Position numbers and translations under genes: made by a program
From: Bradyrhizobium sp. SSBR45G
GTDB lineage: Bacteria > Pseudomonadota > Alphaproteobacteria > Rhizobiales > Xanthobacteraceae
Direction: 5' to 3'
Length of the DNA stretch: 64,000 nucleotides
Assembly (NCBI RefSeq): GCF_030159255.1
Contig: NZ_BSCT01000020.1
Coordinates: 83,704 to 147,703 of the forward strand
Part shown: piece by piece, positions 26,162 to 35,193 of the stretch
How positions within the stretch are numbered: the stretch's first letter is position 1
Layout of the letters: each line of letters opens with the position of its first letter
Notes under the pieces: generated by a model
Databases searched by the model: none
What the model was told of the DNA's origin: nothing
Seen by the model: the letters and a program-made list of their open reading frames with translations, nothing else

Positions 26162-27835
26162 TTATGCCGCGGCGGCCTCCAGCAGCCGGTCGGCGGCGGC
26201 GCGGGCTTCAGCGGTGACCTCGGCGCCGGCCAGCATGCGGGCGATCTCCTCGCGGCGATGCAGGGTGGCCAGCGTGTTGACCCGGGTGACGACGCGCTTG
26301 CCGCGGTCGAGCGCATCCTTGGAGATCAGAAGATGCTGGTCCGCCCGTGCGGCGACCTGCGGCGCATGGGTCACGGCCATCACCTGGACGCCATGCGCGA
26401 GCCGCGCCAGCCGGGCGCCGATGGCATCCGCCACCGCACCGCCGACGCCGGTGTCGATCTCGTCGAACACCAGCGTGGGCGCCGAGCCGCGATCGGACAG
26501 CACGACCTTGAGCGCCAGCAGGAACCGCGACAGCTCGCCGCCGGAGGCGACCTTCATCATCGGACCCGGCCGCGTACCCGGGTTGGTCTGCACCCAGAAC
26601 TCGACCCGGTCGATGCCCTCCGGTCCCGGCGCCTCGGCGTCGCTGTCGACCTGGGTCATGAACTTGGCGCGTTCGAGCTTGAGCGGGCCGAGCTCGGCAT
26701 GCACCGCCCGGTTCAGCTTCTCCGCAGATTTGGTGCGCGCCGCCGACAGCTTGGCCGCCGCCGCCGCGTAGCGCGCATCGGCTGTGGCCGCCGCCGCCTC
26801 CAGCTTCTTGAGCTGCTCGGCGCCGGCATCGATCAGCACGATATCGGCGGCATATTTGGCGGCCAGCGCCGCGAGGCCATCGACCGGCGTCGAATATTTG
26901 CGCGCCGCGGCCCGCAGCGCGAACAGCCGCTCCTCGATGCGCTCCAGCTCCAGCGGATCGAAATCAGTGGCGATCAGCGCCGCCGTCAGATGCTGGTCGG
27001 CCTCCTCCAGCGCATTGATCGCCGCATCCATCGCCTTGACGGCCGGATCGACCAGCGCCGGCGAGCTGACCGCGCGCCGCTCCAGCCGGCGGACGGCCGC
27101 CGCCAGCGCCGCGATCGGAGACTGGTTGCCGCTGACCGCATCCTGGGCGTCGCGCAGATCGCCGGCGATCTTCTCGCCCTGCATCATCGCGGTGCGGCGG
27201 GCGGCCAGCTGCGTCTCCTCGCCCTCCTTCGGCGCCAGCTTCTTCAATTCGTCTGAGGCATGCCGCAGATAGTCGGCCTCGCGGGCGGCGCGCTCCATGC
27301 CGGCGCGATGCTGGTCCAGCGCCGTGACCGCGGCCCGGCGGGCCGCCCACAGCGATTCGACCGCCGCGACGTCCTTTTCCAGCCCGGCAAAGGCATCGAG
27401 CAGGCGGCGATGGGTGGCGGCATCGACCAGGGCGCGCTCATCGTGCTGGCCATGGATCTCGACCAGCGTGGCGCCGATCGCCTTCAGCGTCTGCACGCTG
27501 ACCGACTGGTCGTTGATGAAGGCCCGGGTGCGGCCGTCGCCATACTGCACGCGCCGCAGGATCATCTCGCCATCGGCGTCCAGGCCGTTCGCAGCGAGGA
27601 TCCGGGCGGCCGGATGGTCCTTGCCGATCTCGAACACGGCCGTGACCTGGCCCTGGTCGGCGCCATGCCGCACCAGGCTGGCGTCGCCACGGCCGCCCAG
27701 CGCCAGAGCAAACGCATCGAGCAGGATCGACTTGCCGGCGCCGGTCTCGCCGGTCAGCACCGCAAGCCCATCAGAAAACTCGAGATCGAGTCGTTCGATC
27801 AGAACGATGTCGCGGATCGAGAGTCGCGCCAGCAT
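26162..27835 (-). CDS. recN: DNA repair protein RecN (SMC-like ATPase)
   Basis: 557 residues. Walker A TGETGAGKSILLDAFALALGG lies near 29-48, and coiled-coil arms fill about 150-380. The ABC signature SGGELSRFLLALK and Walker B VFDEIDTGVGG, followed by VMAVTHAPQVAARAD, are C-terminal. RecN tethers DNA ends and aids RecA-dependent double-strand-break repair. The order bamD-recN-ligA on one strand is common in alphaproteobacteria. Spacing to bamD is 127 bases and to ligA 110, so separate internal promoters are possible; no LexA box was identified by eye. Confidence 0.96.
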   Translation of the reverse strand: MLARLSIRDIVLIERLDLEFSDGLAVLTGETGAGKSILLDAFALALGGRGDASLVRHGADQGQVTAVFEIGKDHPAARILAANGLDADGEMILRRVQYGDGRTRAFINDQSVSVQTLKAIGATLVEIHGQHDERALVDAATHRRLLDAFAGLEKDVAAVESLWAARRAAVTALDQHRAGMERAAREADYLRHASDELKKLAPKEGEETQLAARRTAMMQGEKIAGDLRDAQDAVSGNQSPIAALAAAVRRLERRAVSSPALVDPAVKAMDAAINALEEADQHLTAALIATDFDPLELERIEERLFALRAAARKYSTPVDGLAALAAKYAADIVLIDAGAEQLKKLEAAAATADARYAAAAAKLSAARTKSAEKLNRAVHAELGPLKLERAKFMTQVDSDAEAPGPEGIDRVEFWVQTNPGTRPGPMMKVASGGELSRFLLALKVVLSDRGSAPTLVFDEIDTGVGGAVADAIGARLARLAHGVQVMAVTHAPQVAARADQHLLISKDALDRGKRVVTRVNTLATLHRREEIARMLAGAEVTAEARAAADRLLEAAAA

Positions 27836-27962
27836 GGAGGCTCAAGTCCTTCGTGACGGGGGCACGATGCCCCCTGAGCGAACGACTCGACCTTAGCAGC
27901 AAAATGAGAACAAAACAAGAATTGAGAACAAAGCCGGATCAGACAGCCGACTCTGGGAGTCC

Positions 27963-28856
27963 TCAGCCCAGGCCGAGCTTCTTGAACGCCCGCGAGATAT
28001 AGGAGCCCTTGTTCTCCTCAGGCTCGACGCCCCCCGATTTCACGAGGTTATAGGCATCCTTGTACCACTTGCTGTCCGGGAAATTGTGCCCGAGCACCGC
28101 AGCCGCCGTCTGCGCCTCGCCGACGATGCCGATCGTCATGTAGGCCTCGGTCAGCCGGAACAGGGCCTCCTCGACATGCCGGGTGGTCTGGTACTGCGTC
28201 ACGACCGTCTTGAAGCGGTTGATCGCCGCTGTGTAGTCGCGCTTCTGCATGTAGTAGCGGCCGACGTCCATCTCCTTGCCAGCGAGCTGGTCGCGGGCGC
28301 CCTCCATCTTGGCCTTGGCGTTGGTGGCGTATTCGGAGGTCGGATATTTGCGCACCACCTCTTCGAGGGCGGCGATCGCCTTCTCGGTGCGGCCCTGGTC
28401 ACGGCTGATGTCGGGGATCTGATCGTAATGCGAGGCGGCGATCAGGTACTGCGCATAGGCGGCGTCCGGGCTGCCGGGATGCAGGGTGACGTAACGGGTC
28501 GCCGCGCCGATGCAGCCGTCATAATCACCGGCCTGGTAGGAGGCGTAGGCCGACATCAGCAGCGATTTGCGCGCCCAGTCGGAATAAGGATGCTGGCGAT
28601 CGACCTCCTCGAACTTCTTGGTCGCGGCCTTGACGTCCTTCTTCTCGTTCATCAGGAACAAGCCCTCATTGTAGAGCTTGTCAGCGGGCTCATCGACGAA
28701 GGTGTCGTCCTTGGCCATGAACTTGTCCCACAGGCCACCGGTGCCGCAGCCCGCCAAGGGAAGCGCCAGCAGAGCGAGCGAGGCGGCGAGCCGCAGAGGG
28801 CGACCGGCCGAGATTGCGTTGGGACGGAGTTCGCGCGTGAGACGCTGTATCGACAT
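27963..28856 (-). CDS. bamD: Outer-membrane protein assembly factor BamD (lipoprotein)
   Basis: 297 residues from the ATG at 28856. The lipoprotein signal has lipobox LPLAGC with C37 as the acylated residue. The mature protein is five TPR repeats (about 55-270), with the BamD start YNEGLFLMNEKKDVKAATKKFEEVDRQHPYS recognisable in sections, and A..RY...HPG.PDAAYAQYL. It acts on the periplasmic face of the outer membrane as the essential partner of BamA in beta-barrel insertion. It lies between lpxC and recN, a typical alphaproteobacterial arrangement. Confidence 0.95.
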   Translation of the reverse strand: MSIQRLTRELRPNAISAGRPLRLAASLALLALPLAGCGTGGLWDKFMAKDDTFVDEPADKLYNEGLFLMNEKKDVKAATKKFEEVDRQHPYSDWARKSLLMSAYASYQAGDYDGCIGAATRYVTLHPGSPDAAYAQYLIAASHYDQIPDISRDQGRTEKAIAALEEVVRKYPTSEYATNAKAKMEGARDQLAGKEMDVGRYYMQKRDYTAAINRFKTVVTQYQTTRHVEEALFRLTEAYMTIGIVGEAQTAAAVLGHNFPDSKWYKDAYNLVKSGGVEPEENKGSYISRAFKKLGLG

Positions 28857-29277
28857 GCTTCTTTGAAACCCGATGCCTGTGATCTGATCTACGCCGCGCA
28901 CCATGATCGTCGTCTCATGACCGCGAAGGAAGAGTCCGCGCCTGTGACGCGTATCCCGCTGCCACGGCCTCTCTAACCGATAATAGGTCGTCAACCAACC
29001 GCATAGGCAGCCAATCCGCCCGGATTAAGGCGACACCGAGGCTGCCCCCTGCGTCATGGTTACCGCTGCAGAAGCCGTTGGAAAACCTGCAAAAGGAGCG
29101 CATGCCCTGACGGGGCTTGGAGGCTCGGAAACGATCGTTCATGAAAAATATCGGAGCCGGTCGCCCCTCGAGCCGTCAGACGCGACGGCTTCCTGCGGGA
29201 CTCGGCCTGCATCAGATCTTGATGGACCGACGATTCGCCGTCGGTTCAACTTCAAACGAACTCAGGTTCAAACGAGC
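28857..29277. other. Intergenic region lpxC-bamD
   Basis: 421 bases between lpxC stop and bamD start. It should hold the bamD promoter. Nothing strongly recognisable apart from the tandem duplication at its lpxC end. No credible coding frame. Confidence 0.4.
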
Positions 29278-29282
29278 TCAGG
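29251..29282. repeat. Tandem 16-bp duplication spanning the lpxC stop codon
   Basis: Two adjacent 16-base copies (29251-29266 and 29267-29282) differing at one base. The second copy contains the lpxC stop (TGA at 29280-29278, minus strand), so the other copy supplies a second in-phase-like TGA context just downstream. A small replication-slippage event is the simplest explanation. Confidence 0.75.
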
Positions 29283-30237
29283 ACACGTCCGGACCGAAGG
29301 CCGGGGCGATCATGCCGCCGACCATGCCGCCGACGGCGTCGGCAGCCACGCGCGGACGGCGCACCGTCTCACCTTCGACGACCCGCCACGCGGTCCGGTC
29401 GGCCATCAGAGCGGTCAGAACCGCATGGTTCAGCTTGTGGCCACCGCGGACCGAACGATAGGTGCCGAGCATGGGCAGGCCGGCCAGCGCCAGATCACCG
29501 ATCGCGTCCAGCACCTTGTGGCGGACGCATTCGTCGGCGTAGCGAAGACCTTCCGGATTGAGCAGCCGATCCTCGTCGAACACCACCGTGTTGTCGAACG
29601 AGGACCCCAAAGCGAAGCCGGCGCTCCAAAGCCGCGACACGTCGCTCATGCAGCCGAAGGTGCGGGCACGCGAGATTTCGCGGCGGAAGCGCTCCGGATT
29701 GAGCTCGAAATGGTAGGCCTGCCGGCCGATCACGGGATTGCTGAAGTCGATCTCGGCCTCGACCCGGAAGCCCGAGCTGTTCGGCCGCAGCTCGCCCATC
29801 GAGGCGCCCATCGTGACCTGGACCGGCTTGAGCACCTGGATGTAGCGGCGGGGCGCGGACTGGCTGACGATGCCGGCCTGGTCGATCGCAGCAACGAACG
29901 GGGCGGCGCTACCATCCATGATCGGAACTTCGGGGCCATCGACTTCGATCAGGGCGTTGTCGATACCCATGGCGCGCAGCGCGGCCAGAACGTGCTCGGC
30001 AGTGGAGACCAGCGGTCCGTTGCGGTCACCCAGGACGGTCGCAAGCTCGGTGGCGATGACCGATCCGAACGTCGCCTGGACCTCACGGTCGGCGCCATCC
30101 AGCCCGGTGCGAACGAAAACCAGTCCGGCGTCGATCGGTGCAGGGCCGATGGTCAGGGTGACTGGTGCGCCAGAGTGGACGCCTACACCGTTGACGGTGG
30201 CTTGCGAACGAAGCGTTGTTTGCCGGCTGAATTTCAT
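29278..30237 (-). CDS. lpxC: UDP-3-O-acyl-N-acetylglucosamine deacetylase
   Basis: 319 residues from the ATG at 30237 (MKFSRQTTLRSQATVNGVGV), the usual LpxC beginning; longer frames add non-conserved residues. It performs the committed zinc-dependent step of lipid A synthesis in the cytoplasm. Zinc ligands are H82 in STAEHVLAAL, H240 and D244 in VRHKVLDAIGDL, with the general base E81 and H267 in RGGHKLNH. It follows ftsZ on the same strand, but a terminator-like hairpin and 345 bases separate them, so it has its own promoter. Confidence 0.97.
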   Translation of the reverse strand: MKFSRQTTLRSQATVNGVGVHSGAPVTLTIGPAPIDAGLVFVRTGLDGADREVQATFGSVIATELATVLGDRNGPLVSTAEHVLAALRAMGIDNALIEVDGPEVPIMDGSAAPFVAAIDQAGIVSQSAPRRYIQVLKPVQVTMGASMGELRPNSSGFRVEAEIDFSNPVIGRQAYHFELNPERFRREISRARTFGCMSDVSRLWSAGFALGSSFDNTVVFDEDRLLNPEGLRYADECVRHKVLDAIGDLALAGLPMLGTYRSVRGGHKLNHAVLTALMADRTAWRVVEGETVRRPRVAADAVGGMVGGMIAPAFGPDVS

Positions 30238-30582
30238 CGACGATCGCCCAAGACCCCGCCTGAACCCCCATCGGCCGCCCCTCGCGAACCGACTCATTTT
30301 CAGGCATCCCCAAGTCACGACAGACCTTAGCCAGGGGCCTAAAGAGCGCCAACTCACGCTTCTTTACGGATTGTTACCCCATCTCTGCCGTATTCGCGCC
30401 AACCCTTAACCAAACTGGAACGCGGCCTTAACTCTCCCGGTGCCACATCCAAGCACCGAAAGAATAATTAATCATTTAAAATCAGTTAGTTGAAAGAACG
30501 CCAACGCGTCTCAGAAGCCTAACGAAAAGGCCCGACTCTCGCGAGCCGGGCCTGTTTCGCACCCTTGGGGCTGTAACAATTC
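30238..30582. other. ftsZ-lpxC intergenic region
   Basis: 345 bases. It contains the ftsZ terminator and, between about 30415 and 30500, an AT-rich stretch that is the best candidate for the lpxC promoter on the minus strand. No exact sigma-70 boxes were assigned. Confidence 0.5.
30524..30553 (-). terminator. Rho-independent terminator after ftsZ
   Basis: Minus-strand hairpin with ten-base GC-rich arms (GGCCCGGCTC / GAGTCGGGCC, one mismatch) and a GCGA loop, followed by TTTTCG. It lies 30 bases past the ftsZ stop and closes the dcw transcripts. Confidence 0.85.
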
Positions 30583-32424
30583 TCAGGTTGCCTGCCGGCG
30601 CAGGAAGGCCGGGATATCCAAATGGTCGTCTCCCTGTGGCGCCGGGGACACAGCCGCCGGGCGGCCATGTGGATCCAAACCCTGCGGAGCAGGACGGCGG
30701 GCATATTCCGAGACGGGCGATTCGTGGCTCGCAACCTGCTGCGCAACGTTGCGCTGCGGCTTGCGATCCGGCAGCGGCGGCATCTGCGGCATGGCCGGAG
30801 CGGCAGCCCTGCCCGACATCGGCGGCTCGCTGTCCTCATCGCGACGGCCGAGACCGACATTGGCGAGACGCTGCAGCAGCGACATCCGGGTCTTCTGCGG
30901 ATGCTCCTCGCCCTCGTCGCCCCTCGCCTGCCGGATCTCGGCCTGGGCCGGCATCGGCAGGTCCTCGAACTTCGGCATGCGCGGCGCGCGGGACGGAACC
31001 CGCTCCGCGGCCTGCGGGATGAAGGTCTCCGGCGGCGCCGCCGGTTCGACCGGAGCAGCGCGCTGGGCCTCGGGCTCGGGGAACAGCGACGGCTTCTGCG
31101 CAATCGGCCGCACCGTCACATCACCATAGGAGGCTGCCGGCGCCGGGGCCGACGGCGCAGGCTCACTGGCCATTGCGGCGGCCACCGCAGCCAGCGTGTC
31201 GCGTTCGAGATTCGGAGCCGGACGCGGCGCCGGTGCGACCGGCGCAGGCGCCGGGGCGGCAACCGCCGGGGCCTGCGAGGCCTGCTGCTCGAGCTTGGCG
31301 GCGCGTTCGGCCAGCCGCTGATTGTCGGCGCGCAGCCGGGCGGTCAGATCGGCAAGCCGGCTCTCAGGAAGACCCGCATGAGCGGGGGTCGGGGCGGCGG
31401 CAATCGGAGCGACAGCCGCCGCCGGCTGTGCAGTCGTCGTGACGTTCCGATTGAACTGCGCCTGCTCGATGCCGGTGGCGACGACCGAGACGCGGATCAG
31501 GCCGTCGAGCGATTCGTCGAAGGTGGCGCCGACGATGATGTTGGCGTCCTGGTCGACCTCCTCGCGGATGCGGGTCGCGGCTTCGTCGACCTCGAACAGC
31601 GTCAGGTCCTTGCCGCCGGTGATCGAGATCAGGAGGCCGCGGGCGCCCTTCATCGAGGAGTCGTCGATCAGCGGGTTGGCGATCGCAGCTTCCGCCGCGG
31701 TCAGCGCGCGCTTCTCGCCCGAGGCTTCGCCGGTGCCCATCATCGCCTTGCCCATCTCACGCATGACGGCGCGGACGTCGGCGAAGTCGAGATTGATGAG
31801 ACCTTCCTTGACCATCAGGTCGGTGATGCAGGCCACGCCGGAATAAAGCACCTGGTCGGCCATCGCGAAGGCGTCGGCGAAGGTGGTCTTCTCGTTGGCA
31901 ACCCGGAACAGGTTCTGGTTCGGGATGATCAGCAGCGTGTCGACGACCTTGTGCAGCTCGGAGATCCCCGACTCCGCGGTGCGCATGCGGCGCGCGCCCT
32001 CGAAGTGGAACGGCTTGGTGACGACACCCACCGTCAGGATGTTCATCTCGCGCGCGGTCTTGGCGATGACCGGAGCCGCCCCCGTGCCCGTGCCGCCGCC
32101 CATGCCGGCGGTGACGAACACCATGTTCGCGCCGGAGAGGTGATCGCGGATCTCGTCGATCACCTCCTGCGCGGCGGCGGCACCGACGTCCGGCTGCGAG
32201 CCGGCGCCGAGGCCCTGGGTCACCTGCGTGCCCATCTGGATGATGCGCTGCGCCTTCGACATGGTCAGCGCCTGCGCGTCGGTGTTGGCGACGACGAAGT
32301 CCACGCCCTGCAGACCGGCCGTGATCATGTTGTTCACGGCGTTGCCGCCCGCGCCGCCGACGCCGAACACGGTGATCCGGGGCTTCAGCTCGTGGATATC
32401 AGGAGGTGTAATAGTGAGTGCCAT
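30583..32424 (-). CDS. ftsZ: Cell division GTPase FtsZ
   Basis: 613 residues. The GTPase domain begins TPPDIHELKPRITVFGVGGAGG. The tubulin signature GGGTGTG is at 109-115 and the T7 synergy loop NLDFADV at 211-217. After about residue 320 there is an unusually long Pro/Ala-rich disordered linker (~270 residues), as found in alphaproteobacteria, where it affects filament curvature and wall synthesis. The conserved C-terminal peptide DDHLDIPAFLRRQ binds FtsA and other partners. Polymerises into the Z-ring at midcell. Follows ftsA after 90 bases. Confidence 0.98.
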   Translation of the reverse strand: MALTITPPDIHELKPRITVFGVGGAGGNAVNNMITAGLQGVDFVVANTDAQALTMSKAQRIIQMGTQVTQGLGAGSQPDVGAAAAQEVIDEIRDHLSGANMVFVTAGMGGGTGTGAAPVIAKTAREMNILTVGVVTKPFHFEGARRMRTAESGISELHKVVDTLLIIPNQNLFRVANEKTTFADAFAMADQVLYSGVACITDLMVKEGLINLDFADVRAVMREMGKAMMGTGEASGEKRALTAAEAAIANPLIDDSSMKGARGLLISITGGKDLTLFEVDEAATRIREEVDQDANIIVGATFDESLDGLIRVSVVATGIEQAQFNRNVTTTAQPAAAVAPIAAAPTPAHAGLPESRLADLTARLRADNQRLAERAAKLEQQASQAPAVAAPAPAPVAPAPRPAPNLERDTLAAVAAAMASEPAPSAPAPAASYGDVTVRPIAQKPSLFPEPEAQRAAPVEPAAPPETFIPQAAERVPSRAPRMPKFEDLPMPAQAEIRQARGDEGEEHPQKTRMSLLQRLANVGLGRRDEDSEPPMSGRAAAPAMPQMPPLPDRKPQRNVAQQVASHESPVSEYARRPAPQGLDPHGRPAAVSPAPQGDDHLDIPAFLRRQAT

Positions 32425-32514
32425 GATTGCCTCTCGATCACGCGCGCGTGGGTTCGCCCCGGCCGCCGGCCGTGGGTGGTGTTGGTGAAATTCGCAGGGT
32501 GCGGAACTCGGTCA

Positions 32515-33834
32515 TCAGAAGCCCTCGCGTAGCCATCGTCCGACCTTTCCGAAATAGCCGTCGGTTCCTGTCCCGACCTGCCGCGTATGCCGCGGTTCGA
32601 CATGTTCGAGGTGGGCGTATTGCGGATAGACCAGCAGCCCGGTCGGGACTGCGAAGGCCGCGTTCTTGGCCTCGTTCGGAAGGCGGCCGAAGCCGAGCGG
32701 ACGGCCGACACGCACAGGGCGGTCGAGGATCCGCGTCGCGAGCTCGACCAGACCCGTCAGCTGGGAGGCGCCTCCGCTGAGGACGACGCGCGCCTTGGGT
32801 TCTGCCGCAAAGGGCGAATCCTTCAGCCGGTCGCGGACCATTTCAAAAATCTCCTCTGCGCGGTGCCTGACGATGTTCGCGATGGTGGCGCGGGACACGA
32901 TCTGCGGAACATCCCGCTCGTTGTCACCGGCCGTCGGAACAGACATCAACTCACGCGCGTCGGACCCGCCAGTCAGCACCGTGCCATATAACGTCTTGAT
33001 TCGCTCGGCATCTGCAATGCACGCTGATAGTCCGCGCGCAAGATCCATGGTCACGTGATGCCCGCCGAGCGCAAATCCGGAGGCATGTACGAAGCGGCCA
33101 CCGGAATAGACCGCGATCGTCGTGGTGCCCGCCCCCATCTCGACCACGGCGGCGCCGAGATCGGCCTCGTCGTCGGTCAGCACCGACAACCCGGCAACAT
33201 ACGGGCTCGCCGCCATCGCCTCGACGTTGAGATGGCAGCGCTCGACCACGAGCATCAGGTTCTTGGCCACGGTGGCGTCGGTCGTGACCACGTTCATGTC
33301 GACGCCGAACTGCCGCGCCAGCATGCCGCGGGGATCACGAATGCCCTTCACGCCGTCGAGCGTGTAGCCGACCGGCAGGGCATGCAGCACGGCCCGGCCT
33401 TCGCCGGTCGCATGGTGCATGCCCGTCGATGTCACGCGGCTGACATCAGCCTGCGTCACGGCGCCGCCGCGAATGTCCGAGGTCGCCTCGATCAGATGGC
33501 CCATCACGCGGCCGCCGGCGACCGGCAGCAGCACGGACTCGACCCGCACCTTGGCCATGCGCTCGGCCAGCGCGACCGCCTGCCGCACGGCCTGCTCGCA
33601 TTCAACCGGATCGACGACGGCGCCGGCCTTGACGCCGCGCGACTGGATCTGGCTGTAGCCGATCAGCTCGACCGCATGGGTGCGGCCGCGCAGAGCATCG
33701 CTCGGCGGCGCCGGCCTGAGACGCGCGATCATGCAGGCGATCTTGCTGGTGCCGACGTCGAGCGACGCCACCAGCGCGGTGCGCTTCTGGCCCATCGGGC
33801 GCGTCTTCGGAGTCTGGCGATCGAAGCCGGTCAT
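32515..33834 (-). CDS. ftsA: Cell division protein FtsA (actin-like membrane tether of FtsZ)
   Basis: 439 residues. Actin-fold phosphate 1 motif VASLDVGTSKIACMIARL is at about 23-40, the SHS2 (1C) domain at about 110-190, phosphate 2 VVEMGAGTTTIAVY and the adenosine loop VVLSGGASQLTGL. The C-terminus ends YFGKVGRWLREGF, the amphipathic membrane-targeting helix. It links FtsZ filaments to the inner membrane and activates the septal synthases. Start overlaps the ftsQ stop (ATGA), so the pair is translationally coupled. Confidence 0.97.
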   Translation of the reverse strand: MTGFDRQTPKTRPMGQKRTALVASLDVGTSKIACMIARLRPAPPSDALRGRTHAVELIGYSQIQSRGVKAGAVVDPVECEQAVRQAVALAERMAKVRVESVLLPVAGGRVMGHLIEATSDIRGGAVTQADVSRVTSTGMHHATGEGRAVLHALPVGYTLDGVKGIRDPRGMLARQFGVDMNVVTTDATVAKNLMLVVERCHLNVEAMAASPYVAGLSVLTDDEADLGAAVVEMGAGTTTIAVYSGGRFVHASGFALGGHHVTMDLARGLSACIADAERIKTLYGTVLTGGSDARELMSVPTAGDNERDVPQIVSRATIANIVRHRAEEIFEMVRDRLKDSPFAAEPKARVVLSGGASQLTGLVELATRILDRPVRVGRPLGFGRLPNEAKNAAFAVPTGLLVYPQYAHLEHVEPRHTRQVGTGTDGYFGKVGRWLREGF

Positions 33835-34886
33835 GCGTCACCGGCCTTCTTCTTGGACTTCTTGTCCTTGAACAGTTCCTCGCGTGCCTTCGCCGCGTCC
33901 TCCGACAGTTGCACCGTCAGCCGGTCCGACAGCCGCATGTCGATCGCGACGATGTCGCGGGAGAACAGCCTGTCGTCCTGGTCGAGCTGGCTTAATGTCG
34001 CCAGCGCATTGCCGACGTCGTTCTCCGGAAGGCGGATGTCGAGCCCGTCCTTGGTGCGCAGGTTCCAGCGCCGTTCGCCGACGAACACGGCGGCCTTGGT
34101 CACGGCGCGCACCTGCGGATAGCGGGCGAGCAGCGCCAGGAAGTCGCGCGCCCGGCTCTCGGCGCCCTTGCCGACCACGAGCGGCAAGGTCAGGAACGGT
34201 CGCGACACATATTGTTCGAGCACGGCGCCGTCATCGGCGATCACCGAGAGGCGGCCGTCCTGCTGCCACAGCGCGAACGCCTTGCGCTCGACGATGTCGA
34301 TCTGCAGCTGGCTGGGAAAGAACTTCTGGACGGTGGCTTCCGCGATCCAGGGATTGGCCTTGAGCCTGTCGCGGACCGCTGACGCATCGAGGAACAGCAG
34401 CGAGGAGCGGCCAGTGACGCCGCCGATCGCGAGGATCTCGTCCTGGGTCAACTGCTTGCGGCCATTGATCGCCACCGCCGTGATGCGGAAGCCTGCCGCA
34501 TTGGCCAGGGCGTTGCGCGTGTCCGACAGGGCTGCAATGACGTCCTGGGCGTGGCCGCCCTTGACGATGCCGAACCAGACGCTGCCGAACAGCAGCGCCA
34601 CTGTCGCGAGGGTGCCGAGACGGCGCGGCAGATAGCGCTCGACAAATTCGACGAGGCGCGGCGGCGCCTCGCGCTCGACCATCGGCGCGAGCGGAGCCGT
34701 CATGTGGCCGCGATCAGTTCGGGTCGTGCGTCCAGCCCTCGACCGCTTGCCAGCGCCGCGCACCGATCGGAATCGCGGAAGATGGGCTGACACATGCTCG
34801 CGCAGCAGGATTGCCGCGCCAAGGGCAGCGGCTTTCAGGTCAGCTTGAGGCCTCTGCGATCGAGCGAGGCGTCCTGCACCATCCAT
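33831..34886 (-). CDS. ftsQ: Cell division protein FtsQ
   Basis: 351 residues from the ATG at 34886; an internal ATG at 34703 would give 290. A basic cytoplasmic tail (about 1-85) precedes one transmembrane helix (ATVALLFGSVWFGIVKGG). The periplasmic POTRA domain follows, with FRITAVAINGRKQLTQDEIL, then the beta domain with FPSQLQIDIVERKAFALWQ and RWNLRTKDGLDIRLPE. A Lys-rich tail ends the protein. FtsQ, with FtsL and FtsB, regulates FtsWI at the septum. Stop overlaps ftsA. The start is the uncertain part. Confidence 0.92.
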   Translation of the reverse strand: MDGAGRLARSQRPQADLKAAALGAAILLREHVSAHLPRFRSVRGAGKRSRAGRTTRTDRGHMTAPLAPMVEREAPPRLVEFVERYLPRRLGTLATVALLFGSVWFGIVKGGHAQDVIAALSDTRNALANAAGFRITAVAINGRKQLTQDEILAIGGVTGRSSLLFLDASAVRDRLKANPWIAEATVQKFFPSQLQIDIVERKAFALWQQDGRLSVIADDGAVLEQYVSRPFLTLPLVVGKGAESRARDFLALLARYPQVRAVTKAAVFVGERRWNLRTKDGLDIRLPENDVGNALATLSQLDQDDRLFSRDIVAIDMRLSDRLTVQLSEDAAKAREELFKDKKSKKKAGDA

Positions 34887-35193
34887 TGCACGAGCTCATC
34901 AACTGTTACGCCCGCAATACTCGCGGACCCACGCCCACAGTCCCGGCCGGCCGGACGTTGGTGACGATCGCGATGCGGTTCGTCACGACAGCTCGACCCG
35001 GCAGCCGAGCACCACTGAGGCGCCAGCGTTAACCTTCGGACGTCCTGGTAAACAAAAAGTAAAATAGGTCCGGAGAGACGATTTTTTTCTCCGATTTATG
35101 AGGACCTTGCCCGGAATTCTTAAGCATTTTACAGGTTACAGGAACCACCGGAGGACGCCGGGCCGGGTTCCTGCGGGGCGTCTACCGAACACT
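34887..35193. promoter_or_regulatory. ddl-ftsQ intergenic region, probable ftsQAZ promoter zone
   Basis: 307 bases. An AT-rich stretch at about 35040-35100 includes an imperfect hairpin (CGGAGA ... TCTCCG) around an A/T run, and a further inverted pair AGGAACC ... GGTTCCT near 35139-35172. As ddl, murB and murC have no such gap, this is the likeliest site of a dedicated ftsQAZ promoter. No reliable CtrA site was found here. Confidence 0.4.
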
